A stretch of DNA of 64,000 nt from NCBI RefSeq assembly GCF_014712675.1, contig NZ_JACXSI010000023.1:124001-188000 (forward strand), read 5' to 3'. Under the pieces are notes generated by a model that was not told where the DNA came from, did no database searches, and saw only the letters and a list, made by a program, of their open reading frames with translations. Positions 28,025-35,941 of the stretch are shown here, in pieces (position 1 is the stretch's first letter; every line of letters begins with the position of its first letter). The translations under genes and the position numbers were made by a program. Source of the stretch: Peribacillus faecalis. GTDB taxonomy: Bacteria; Bacillota; Bacilli; Bacillales; DSM-1321.

Positions 28025-28567
28025 TTAGATTAGTGGTTTTAATGAAATGACCTCGCTAACAATCAGCAAGGGTATCCACTCAATCAATTCTGTATACAGC
28101 TCAACTTGATCGATATTCACTTTTGTTTTTACAGCATTTAATACATCTACAATTGGAACGAAGGGATGTGCAAGTTGCCATATCAGAAATGGAATAATTG
28201 TAACATCAATTGGATCATGGTTGCGTAAAGCTATTAGTAAATAGCCATCTTCTGTTTCCTTCCCAGCCATTCCTTTTGGTACAATTGAGTACTTCGACAA
28301 TAGTTCATCAAAGCTGTTATTCAAGTCAATAATAACCCCTTGCTTCAGCAGGTTATTGACTGTTATTTGAAGCTCACCTTGGTTATCAAGCAGACTCTGC
28401 TGCAATATTTCATTGAACGAATTCGAGTTAGTTTTAATTGTTTCCCACGTTTCATAAGCAAACTCACTTAACTCAATTAGTTTATTTGTTTTCACACGAT
28501 AAACTTGTTTGCCTTGCAAGGAAATCGCACCTACGTCTTCTCCGATAGCAATATAATTACTCTGCAT
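28025..28567 (-). CDS. Small hypothetical protein B of the ATPase operon (PqqD-like modules)
   Basis: 180 residues. It is related to the gene just upstream: both begin with a short (Y/F)(I/V)x(I/T)G(E/R)D(V/L)G motif and contain helical modules of the form L-S-x-x-A/Y-x-x-W followed by a (V/L)xxLLxxx-(G/N)-(V/L)-I motif. Here LIELSEFAYETWETIKT ... VNNLLKQGVIID is one module and the C-terminal half looks like a second. That pattern is like PqqD/RiPP-recognition winged helices, but I would not assign the family firmly. Its start overlaps the end of protein A by 11 bp, so translation is coupled. Confidence 0.6.
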   Translation of the reverse strand: MQSNYIAIGEDVGAISLQGKQVYRVKTNKLIELSEFAYETWETIKTNSNSFNEILQQSLLDNQGELQITVNNLLKQGVIIDLNNSFDELLSKYSIVPKGMAGKETEDGYLLIALRNHDPIDVTIIPFLIWQLAHPFVPIVDVLNAVKTKVNIDQVELYTELIEWIPLLIVSEVISLKPLI

Positions 28568-29156
28568 GTTGGGTGCCTCCTATACTTGTTAAAGGTTCGA
28601 TATTCCAAAGTCCCACTCGCACCAATCTCCTACCCTCTTCCGTTAGTAGCTTCAACGCTACTTGATCATCAGTGATATTAAGTTCTGTCATTGCTTGTGC
28701 AAGTATTTCAATTAAAGTTGCATTACCTGCGGCTGCATTCCAAAGTGTATACTGCTCTCGTGTTAAAACTACTTTGTCTTTTTCAAGCGGACCGCCAAAT
28801 CTCCATTTTCCATTTTCTAATCCGTATGGAACACCATTACGAACGGCATATGTACTTTGCAATACAATATCCTCAGGATCATCAAATTCCCAGTGCATTA
28901 TCAAGTTCGAATCCATCAGTTTTAATAAAACCATATCCATGTCAAATGCCTTAAACTTCAGCTCTAGCTTTTTTTGCATATCATCTCGCCATTCTAGAAC
29001 AGACTTATAGCTGCGCAGTTTTTTCCATGCGTAATACTCTAGCTGCGACAGAATAATAAAGTTTAAGCTACTGCCAGCAGCGTAATATTTCATACCATTC
29101 TCTTCTACATAAAATCCTAAATCTCTTCCTGTTGGTACAAATGCAGCCTTCATCAA
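28557..29156 (-). CDS. Small hypothetical protein A of the ATPase operon (PqqD-like modules)
   Basis: 199 residues, no membrane segment or signal. N-terminal AAFVPTGRDLGFYVEENGMK, module one LNFIILSQLEYYAWKKLRSY with LLKLMDSNLIMHW, a linker VPYGLENGKWRFGGPLEKDK, then module two VVLTREQYTLWNAAAGNATL with VRVGLWNIEPL. It is a paralogue of protein B. It starts 12 bp after the ATPase stop. An adaptor that binds a substrate or the ATPase is a reasonable guess; nothing catalytic is visible. Confidence 0.6.
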   Translation of the reverse strand: MMKAAFVPTGRDLGFYVEENGMKYYAAGSSLNFIILSQLEYYAWKKLRSYKSVLEWRDDMQKKLELKFKAFDMDMVLLKLMDSNLIMHWEFDDPEDIVLQSTYAVRNGVPYGLENGKWRFGGPLEKDKVVLTREQYTLWNAAAGNATLIEILAQAMTELNITDDQVALKLLTEEGRRLVRVGLWNIEPLTSIGGTQHAE

Positions 29157-29168
29157 GTTAACCTCCCA

Positions 29169-30479
29169 TTATTTCGTATAATTAATTGGATTAAATTTAA
29201 ATGGTTCACCATTAAATGGAGAAACAATACATTGACCAATTGATAGTTCTGTCAAATCCCAATCCTCTATTACAAATCCATCAACTATTGAATCTTGCAC
29301 ACCCTTATTTACGTTTGCTGCAGCAAATGCCACCATTTTCTTATTCATACCATGGCGATTACGCACGAATGAGCGACTTGCTTCGTCAAACAAACGGAAT
29401 GCAAAAATGGTACCAAAACCACTTAAAATACTGTTTCCTAATGCTTCTGTGTAAACGTGACGAACTTGCCCAACATTCTGTATACCAGCAATTACTCGCA
29501 CACCTAATGAACGTCCAAAATTTAATGCATTATCCATATAGCTCAACTTCGGAATAAGCGGGAATTCATCTAAGATAAAGAAAATATTGCCTCGTACATC
29601 TTTCTCTTTTTGTCCTAGTGCATTTTTCATTGCTATATCTAACATTAGCGTATAGATTGGCTTCAAGACATTTGCACTGGAAATATCATATTCAAGGAAA
29701 ACTGCACGTCCGCCTCTTTCCTTAATAGCACCTGTTAACGAAAAGTTTCCAGCTTCACGGAATGTTCCATTGAAGACATTAAATAAGTTTTGATATAAGT
29801 GCATAAAAAACGACTGATTTGTTTTAGGGTCGTTTGATTTATGAATATAATTTTTTACCCACTTTAAATCCTGATGGTGAAGCAACAGATTTCTTACTGT
29901 CTTATCGGTTGCAGCCTGTAACCATTCAATAAAAGTATTATGATTCTCAATGGGCCCGCCATTTTCAATCTCCCGAATCTTCGCACATAAAATAGCAGCA
30001 AATAAATCTCTTGCTCCCGTTGCAAATATCGGCGCACTTGAGTTTTCCATATCCTCCTTAAATAGTGCTGAAGCAATCTCCCAAATTACCTCTTCTCTCT
30101 TAGACGGAATTGTCGCTAAAATATCCTCAAAAATATTCCAACGAACCATTCCAGGTACTTCTTCCTGTTCATTTGTTAGCACATAGTCTCCTGGTCGATA
30201 AAACTTTTGCAAGTAATCGCCCTTAGCATCAAAAAATATAAAAATATCATCCTCCGTTGCATACGAGCGTAGTCCATCAATTAAATGGAAGAGTGAAACA
30301 GATTTCCCACTGCCGATCGATCCTAAAAAAAGCATATGTCGCTGTAATAATAAAGGGTGGATTGTAACGCCGGTACGATCATTTCCAGGAATTCCATATG
30401 TCGCTTTACCGTACCATTTCACAGATTCTAACTTTTCAAGCTTCTGCCCATCAATTACATCATTCCTTAAATAACTCAT
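29169..30479 (-). CDS. TraG/HerA-type AAA+ ATPase without membrane anchor
   Basis: 436 residues. Walker A GSIGSGKS (about 53-60), FFDAKGDYLQKFY, Walker B NIFFILDEFPLIPKL (about 305), an Arg/Gln-rich sensor region VRVIAGIQNVGQVR, and FRLFDEASRSFVRNRHG near the end. This is the fold of type IV coupling proteins and HerA/FtsK translocases, but the N-terminal membrane helices of VirD4/TraG are missing and no other conjugation gene is nearby. It probably forms a hexameric motor moving DNA or protein. It is the second gene of the six-gene operon, 104 bp after the PH-like gene and directly followed by proteins A, B and the acidic protein. Confidence 0.8.
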   Translation of the reverse strand: MSYLRNDVIDGQKLEKLESVKWYGKATYGIPGNDRTGVTIHPLLLQRHMLFLGSIGSGKSVSLFHLIDGLRSYATEDDIFIFFDAKGDYLQKFYRPGDYVLTNEQEEVPGMVRWNIFEDILATIPSKREEVIWEIASALFKEDMENSSAPIFATGARDLFAAILCAKIREIENGGPIENHNTFIEWLQAATDKTVRNLLLHHQDLKWVKNYIHKSNDPKTNQSFFMHLYQNLFNVFNGTFREAGNFSLTGAIKERGGRAVFLEYDISSANVLKPIYTLMLDIAMKNALGQKEKDVRGNIFFILDEFPLIPKLSYMDNALNFGRSLGVRVIAGIQNVGQVRHVYTEALGNSILSGFGTIFAFRLFDEASRSFVRNRHGMNKKMVAFAAANVNKGVQDSIVDGFVIEDWDLTELSIGQCIVSPFNGEPFKFNPINYTK

Positions 30480-30583
30480 CTTCTACATTTCCCCATTTCC
30501 CCATAGTTACATAAAAACCCATCATTTTGAATATATACTCAGAATGATGGATTCAATGATTTCTTTAAATTATATAAAGGTAT

Positions 30584-31345
30584 TTACCCAAAAATATTTG
30601 TTTGTGGCATTTGAATTTTCCCGCCGCATTCTACGCAGTATTCTGCACCAGTTACATTAGGTGTTTTACATCTACAATATTCTGGAACTACCGACTCTGA
30701 ATCTGGCTCTTTTGGTGCTAACCCTGATGTCTTTTTCAAAGGTCTATCTTCATAGTTTGAGTTTTTCCACTTATCAATTGCCAAATCACCCATAATTTGA
30801 ATATCTTGAATAAGGGCACTGATTTCACGAATCATCTGCTCAGTATTTCTACCCGGCCCTGCAGCTGCTACTGTCAAGAATGCATCATTTGATGTAATGC
30901 GTGAGAAAAATCCACGACTTGCTTCAACGGAAACATTGATAGCCGGAGTTGAATCACTACTCATAATCAGTAAATACATTTGCACACCAGAAGCATTAAA
31001 TCCTTTATAAATTAAAAAACCTCCTATCCCTAAAAGCAGAACGCTAATATTAAATGCACTTTCGAAAAAAGTTAAACCAAACAATGCAATAATAGCACCG
31101 ATAACAATTGATAATAGACTTTTCTTATGTGTGAGACCACCACTTACACCTGAAATTGAGTCAATCTTAGTATCACGTAATATAATACTTGAACCTAGTG
31201 TACTTTTTGAACTTCCTGTAAAGATGAGACGACGATTAGTCGCTATCACGTAACCCTCTGATTTAGGATTAGCTATGTAAGAAGCCTCATACTCCCGAAT
31301 AACTGTTTCATCTTCTGATAAAACAATCCCGCGCACATTTTTCAT
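30584..31345 (-). CDS. Membrane protein with PH-like N-terminus and C-terminal zinc ribbon
   Basis: 253 residues. Residues 1-65 look like a bacterial PH/YokE-type domain (VIREYEASYI, GYVIATNRRLIFTGSS). Two membrane segments follow (SLLSIVIGAIIALFGLTFF; NISVLLLGIGGFLIYKGF), then a second soluble domain and a C-terminal zinc ribbon (CRCKTPNVTGAEYCVECGGK). The ATG at 31345 is preferred; a GTG 12 bases earlier sits within the ribosome site. First gene of the six-gene operon. Both end genes of the operon carry a zinc ribbon and membrane segments, hinting that they anchor the soluble ATPase group. Confidence 0.7.
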   Translation of the reverse strand: MKNVRGIVLSEDETVIREYEASYIANPKSEGYVIATNRRLIFTGSSKSTLGSSIILRDTKIDSISGVSGGLTHKKSLLSIVIGAIIALFGLTFFESAFNISVLLLGIGGFLIYKGFNASGVQMYLLIMSSDSTPAINVSVEASRGFFSRITSNDAFLTVAAAGPGRNTEQMIREISALIQDIQIMGDLAIDKWKNSNYEDRPLKKTSGLAPKEPDSESVVPEYCRCKTPNVTGAEYCVECGGKIQMPQTNIFG

Positions 31346-31713
31346 CCTATTCCCCACTCCCCATACTTATAATCTTTCATAGTTACCAATTTCTAAATCC
31401 TACTTTTCAATTCTTGTAATTGAAGATAGTTAGCTTTTGAGCATTATTCTAAAAATAATTACTTTTAATCTAGCTATTTTTACAGGCTCTTGCTGTACGG
31501 AATTCTGCGAAGAAGATTCTAAGTTGATATATACATTTAAATTCTCCTATCCCTTTTTTTATTTATTAGTAAAATATCAAAAAATTCAATAATTACCATT
31601 TATCATTATAATGTTACAAAACGTTACAAACAATTACAATATCCTAGTTCATTTGACTCATTTTTTTAATTTCTACTCACTTTTTACATTCTAATGCACT
31701 ATTAACAAAAAAA

Positions 31714-31865
31714 AAGCAGTAAGCTTATCAAGTATATTTTTACACCTTTAAGCCAACTGCTGTATATTAAAGTTTTATAAAATTAAGCTAGTTCTAGCCA
31801 AGCGACATTCTCAACATGTGCAGAATGTATTTGCCAACGCATGGGTGCTGTTGGGTTTAATAATA
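31714..31865 (-). repeat. Diverged rlmCD 3'-end-like remnant R5 (candidate att site)
   Basis: Minus strand (31784-31865) reads W-Q-I-H-S-A-H-V-E-N-V-A-W-L-E-L-A-stop, matching R3/R4 through HVENVA, then a different hairpin (AGCAGT...ACTGCT, 31714-31774). GGGTTTAATAATAA is shared with R2. The other parts of 31346-31872 show no gene. Confidence 0.55.
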
Positions 31866-31872
31866 AATCAAA

Positions 31873-32175
31873 CTATCTTTCATTACTATCTACACTAATA
31901 GTGCCTTTAGTCGAGTTCTTTTCTCCACAATTAGAACATGTTGATGTTATAACATAAACTTTTTCTTTTTGACCAAACTCTTCTTTTATAGAATTAGCCA
32001 TATTAGGAAGTGAAAATACAACTACAATCAAAGTAATTAATGTCATAGCATCAAGCATATCATTAATACCTTTATCTATTAAAGTTAATAGAGTAATTAT
32101 TATCAAGTAAAATAATAAAAATACCATAATAATATAACTTATTTTATTGTAAATATTTTTAAACTTTGTCTTCAT
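31873..32175 (-). CDS. Small membrane protein with Cys pair
   Basis: 100 residues: two membrane segments (ISYIIMVFLLFYLIIITLLT; ITLIVVVFSLPNM) and a C-terminal CSNCGEKN pair that could form half a zinc knuckle. GGAGGGGGG precedes the ATG. Its stop is only a few bases past remnant R5. Function unknown. Confidence 0.6.
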   Translation of the reverse strand: MKTKFKNIYNKISYIIMVFLLFYLIIITLLTLIDKGINDMLDAMTLITLIVVVFSLPNMANSIKEEFGQKEKVYVITSTCSNCGEKNSTKGTISVDSNER

Positions 32176-32263
32176 ACCTTCCCCCCTCCTCTTCCTTATA
32201 TACGTAAAAAAGTCATAATAGTTTCAAACATCATGCCGTCCATATAGTTTCTACTACCTATGT

Positions 32264-32299
32264 AAAAAGCAGTGCATGAATGAACTGCACTGCTTTTTA
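32264..32299. terminator. Bidirectional-looking intrinsic terminator
   Basis: AAAAAGCAGTGCA pairs with TGCACTGCTTTTT. It lies in the 416-bp gap 32176-32591, downstream of the membrane protein gene at 32592. I see nothing else in the gap. Confidence 0.7.
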
Positions 32300-32591
32300 C
32301 AATGAACATCCTACTTGCATGAGGGGAAATTAATTACATTATAGACATTGGTGTATAGATAGACACTTAACAAAACTAAAAATAGATAACTGTGACTACT
32401 ATTATTAATTCAAACGTTATCATACCACCAAACAAATACCATAAATTAAGCTCTCTGAATTTCCCTCTTTTCCTCAGATTGTTGTTGTTCGCTTTCTCTT
32501 AGCATCAATATATACAATAAGCATAACTCAATACTAATTCTTTTTTTATAAATAGAAAAGATACTTTCCTTAATATTATATTTCACAGTAT

Positions 32592-33305
32592 TTATAGCGT
32601 TTTTATCGTTTTTATTACAAATCTTTTTGAGTAAGTTACAAACGAAATAACCGCATTAACACAAGTTACATTATTGTGAATTACTTGTATTCTATAACAA
32701 CCTATAGACCCTTTTAAATTACTTTCTTCATCATATTGATCTTCTGAATCAGGAACATATGCCCGCTTTTTTCTAGCTTCCTCTTTAGAATTATAAAATA
32801 GTAGGTCCTCTCTAGATTTTAAAAGCTTATTAAATGTTGAATCCGCACCTAGTAATTCATCATTTGAGATATTTCTCTCTTCAAAAATGCACTCTGCTAG
32901 AAACCACTTTTCATTTTTACCTGGAAAATTATAGTGTATACATACGTACATTTCATCACTGTTCAGTTTATAATCATCATATGACAGGATTGCACATAGG
33001 GATTCATTCAAAGACTTAATAATGTACTTTAGCTGTTCTTTAGGATTGCTATTAATATGAGGTGCTCCATATTTTCCATTCTTAATATTTTTTATTTGCT
33101 CCTTTAAGGAAGCATATTTAATATCACATAAATTATTAAAAGCCGTGTTTGTGACATCAAAGACCTTCAATTTCATTCTATCTCTATTATTATTTAATTC
33201 CTCATTTTCGTAGACTCTTTGAGCTATAACAAATATGGTGGAAAATAATACAACTGCAATAGTTAAAGTCCATCCTATCCATGTAAGTGATCTACTATTG
33301 TTCAT
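32592..33305 (-). CDS. Membrane-anchored hypothetical protein
   Basis: 237 residues: one N-terminal membrane segment (LTWIGWTLTIAVVLFSTIFV) and a soluble domain of about 200 residues, mainly cytoplasmic or periplasmic by an unclear rule. Visible features are RDRMKLKVFDVTNTAFNN, a KQIKN-type basic region, YVCIHYNFPGKNEKWFLAE, an acidic VPDSEDQYDEESNLKGSIG segment, and a C-terminal FVTYSKRFV. It might be a GAF-like sensor, but I have no firm family. Its ATG overlaps the stop of a 50-residue membrane peptide gene, so the two are co-translated. Confidence 0.55.
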   Translation of the reverse strand: MNNSRSLTWIGWTLTIAVVLFSTIFVIAQRVYENEELNNNRDRMKLKVFDVTNTAFNNLCDIKYASLKEQIKNIKNGKYGAPHINSNPKEQLKYIIKSLNESLCAILSYDDYKLNSDEMYVCIHYNFPGKNEKWFLAECIFEERNISNDELLGADSTFNKLLKSREDLLFYNSKEEARKKRAYVPDSEDQYDEESNLKGSIGCYRIQVIHNNVTCVNAVISFVTYSKRFVIKTIKTL

Positions 33306-33447
33306 AACGGTATAAATCTTGCCCCAAATAGCTAAGTATTAAAGAGAACCATATACCCGTTGTCGCTGTAAATGATGATACAATTAACCATTTCTTTTGG
33401 CTCCACTTATGTAATTCAATTAATTTTTGAATAATGATTCCCTTCAT
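33295..33447 (-). CDS. Small single-TM protein (50 aa) overlapping the next gene
   Basis: Reads MKGIIIQKLIELHKWSQK, then KWLIVSSFTATTGIWFSLIL as the membrane segment, ending YRYEQ. Its stop lies inside the start of the 237-residue gene (overlap 33295-33305), indicating coupling. The ribosome site is weak (GAG eight or more bases away). It is too short for usual gene finders. Possible small partner or toxin-like peptide; unproven. Confidence 0.5.
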   Translation of the reverse strand: MKGIIIQKLIELHKWSQKKWLIVSSFTATTGIWFSLILSYLGQDLYRYEQ

Positions 33448-33635
33448 GAAAAAAACTCAACTTTCACTAAACTTTATATTTCTCGAAATAATGAATATTG
33501 TTTTTACTATCCCTTTTTTTTAGCCTACTATTAATTTTATATACTTCTACAACGTTAGTCTTACAAACAACAGTTAACTTTAATAACTTAAGAAAATTTG
33601 ATAGCACTCTAATCTCCCCTTTAATAGAAATATAC

Positions 33636-33842
33636 TTAAATTAATTCAAATCTCCATTTGTGTTCAATTTTAGAGTCTTTGTTATTCTCAACTTTGCTAA
33701 CAAACATATCTATTGGTCTTGCAAAAACACCACAATCACCATAAAGCGCTTTATATATAACTAATTCTTCCTCAGTTTCAGTCGCTATAGCGAAATCTAA
33801 TATTAAATACTCTTTATTTTTATAGTGTCTTACCTTCTTCCC
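33636..33842 (-). pseudogene. 5'-truncated DUF1653-type protein
   Basis: The open frame gives KVRHYKNKEYLILDFAIATE, EEELVIYKALYGDCGVFARP and a VSKVENN tail, matching DUF1653 (KHYKGKEY...YQALYGD...RPLEMF). No start codon exists before the stop at 33843-33845, and the sequence changes character at CCTAGGCGGCGCC. It was cut by a rearrangement or by the adjoining element. The gap 33448-33635 contains no gene. Confidence 0.65.
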
Positions 33843-33845
33843 CTA

Positions 33846-34259
33846 GGCGGCGCCTTTTTTGAACGATTTGTGCTCGTTTCTAAAGAAAGCATGCACGCGC
33901 AAGAATTGCGACTCCTGATTCTATATTTTATTGAATCGAATACTGTATCAGCTTATTCAGCGCCAACAATCATATTTTCATCAGATGTATTAAGAAACTT
34001 ACGCACACGAGAATAGATGCATTACCGAAACTTCTTAATCAAGAATGGATGAAAAACCGAATGTCTTCATCTATGACATTCATCAAATATATATCAATTA
34101 CACGAAAAGGCACTAACACTGCCTTTTCAAGCCATTTTATTTCGATACTTTATCTGTAATGGTATACCAATACGGAAGGAGTACCGAAAAACTATTAACA
34201 GTATAGACATACTACCGAAAAATTTACAAAGCAACAAAGACAACTAGGAGAGGAAACAA
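33846..34259 (+). other. Recombinase upstream region with short direct repeats
   Basis: No supportable gene: the plus-strand frame at 33825-34016 lacks any recognisable family. TACCGAAA occurs at about 34024, 34181 and 34213, and a GAAAAGGCA/TGCCTTTTC hairpin lies at 34098-34124. It may hold the recombinase promoter and regulatory repeats. Confidence 0.3.
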
Positions 34260-34421
34260 ATGAAAGTAACAAGATTATACGCAAATCCAGAAAAGGCTAT
34301 AGATGTCCGTAGCTTACTTACCCAATTGGTCCATTTAGAACTCGATAAATTGGTGAATACTAATAAATTAAACTCGTCAACATCTCATGGAAAAATGACT
34401 ATAGGCGGTGATTACTCATGA
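34260..34421 (+). CDS. Small ORF translationally coupled to the serine recombinase
   Basis: 53 residues beginning MKVTRLYANPEKAIDV and containing LLTQLVHLELDKLVNTN. AGGAGAGG lies 6 bases before the ATG, and its stop overlaps the recombinase start (ATGA). Small proteins in this position can be excision or directionality factors, or integrase-associated peptides; I infer this only from position. Confidence 0.55.
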   Translation: MKVTRLYANPEKAIDVRSLLTQLVHLELDKLVNTNKLNSSTSHGKMTIGGDYS

Positions 34422-35903
34422 GATGTGCTATATACGCTCGGGTATCTACCGAGATGGATTCACAAAAGACTTCAATCGATAATCAAATTGATATATTCCG
34501 TAGCTATGCATCCCAACAGAACTGGGAAATTGTCAAAGTGTACACCGATAAAAAGTCCGGGACCAAAAACAACAGACCCGGATTAAAATCCCTCATTGAG
34601 GATGGGAAATCCGGTGTATACGATGTCATTCTCGCCAAAGAGCTTTCTCGTTTGGCACGTAACGGACGCTTGTCATATGAGTTGCGGGACATTTGCCAAA
34701 TGCACGATCTCCACATTGTCTGCTTGGATAAATCCATCAACAGCTTGGAAGGCAATGTACAAAACTTTGGATTATTTGCCTGGCTTTATGAAAACGAGTC
34801 AACCAACAGCAGCAGACGTAATAAACAGGCGAAACGAGTGAAAGCACAACGCGGGCTGTTTGTCGGTTCGAACCCTCCATATGGCTATCAATGCAAGGAA
34901 GGAAAACTGAGCATCCGGAATGATAACACTCCTCAAATCGTGAAGCGAATCTTTCAAGATTATCTATCCGGTAAAGGGATGGACACAATAGCTAAAAAAC
35001 TGACAGCGGAACAATGTCCTACCCCCTCACAGATAGCAGGTAAATCAAATGCTTCTCCACTATGGCATGCTTCTTCCGTGAAGAACATCCTTAATAACCG
35101 TCATTATTGTGGTGATCTGGTACAGAACCGCACAGAAACTATTTCTGTGACATCCACGAAAAGACGTGAAGTGAAAAGCGATGTAATGACCATTCATGAA
35201 GATACTCATGAAGCAATCATTCCAAAAGAAACCTTTCATACGGTTCAGGAAATGTTATCTTGACGCACTCGTACAGCGACAGCTCCTAAAAAGCATTTGT
35301 TCACCAATCTGCTTTTCTGTGAGGGGTGTGGCAAAGCCATGTGGTACAAAGCAAACCAGCGCGGATATCGATGTGGGGGCAATATCAAGCACGGAGACTG
35401 TTTCTGTACAAACAGACTCCCGATCCGAGAAGGAGAACTCAAGGAAATCATCGAAGAGGACTTACGAGAACTGTTCAAATCCTTCCAGGATGAATCATTT
35501 ACAGCAACCTTAACAACAAAAGCTGGAAACGAAGAAGCAACAGATCCTGCAGGAAATTTCAACTGTTGAACAGGTTATAGACCAGCTACGGAACAAGAAA
35601 CTTGAATATGTAAATCTCTATACAGATGATATGATTACGAAAGATGAATTAATTGAATTCAGGATGTTAATTGACAAAAAAGTCGAGGATGCAAAAAAGA
35701 AGCGTATTCAGCTCGAAGAAAGCTTGAAAGAATGCACTGAGGAAAGTTACTCAATTGATTTGAGCAAAAAATTGAAGGATCTTTTAAACCTAAAGGAACT
35801 GACTCCTCAACTCCTTCACTCACTAGTCGAAAAAATTGCTTGCACAGCTGAGGGACATATCAGGATTCAATACACGTTCATAAATCCAATACAGGAAACA
35901 TAA
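34418..35903 (+). pseudogene. Large serine recombinase, interrupted
   Basis: About 495 codons. The resolvase catalytic domain is intact (IYARVSTEMDSQKTS with Ser10; AKELSRLARNG) and is followed by the recombinase domain (GSNPPYGYQ, SVKNILNNRHYCGDLVQ). At 35261-35263 an in-frame TGA interrupts the protein; the same frame continues through the zinc-ribbon (FCEGCGKAMWYK, RCGGNIKHGDCFC). Near 35524 one extra A shifts the frame; the next one gives TKKQQILQEI, a coiled-coil tail, and ends at 35903. The stop codon lies in the A-run of the rlmCD terminator, which means the element ends at the rlmCD 3' end. Inactive unless suppressed, but diagnostic of the integration event. Confidence 0.85.
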
Positions 35904-35941
35904 AAAGGCAGTGCCCCCGAGAGGGCTGACTGCCTTATTTT
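35902..35941 (-). terminator. Terminator of rlmCD; right-hand junction of the integrated region
   Basis: GGCAGTGCCCC... GGGCTGACTGCC hairpin followed by T-run on the minus strand. The same sequence, with the gene tail, is copied in remnants R1-R4. Confidence 0.8.

Noticed and set aside
29169-30479. Conjugative element reading of the TraG-like ATPase
   Set aside because: No relaxase, VirB4, lytic transglycosylase or pilus gene is in the surrounding region and the ATPase lacks N-terminal membrane helices.
33825-34016. 63-residue plus-strand ORF near the recombinase
   Set aside because: No family, no ribosome site, and it starts within the truncated DUF1653 gene region; noted only as part of the junction.
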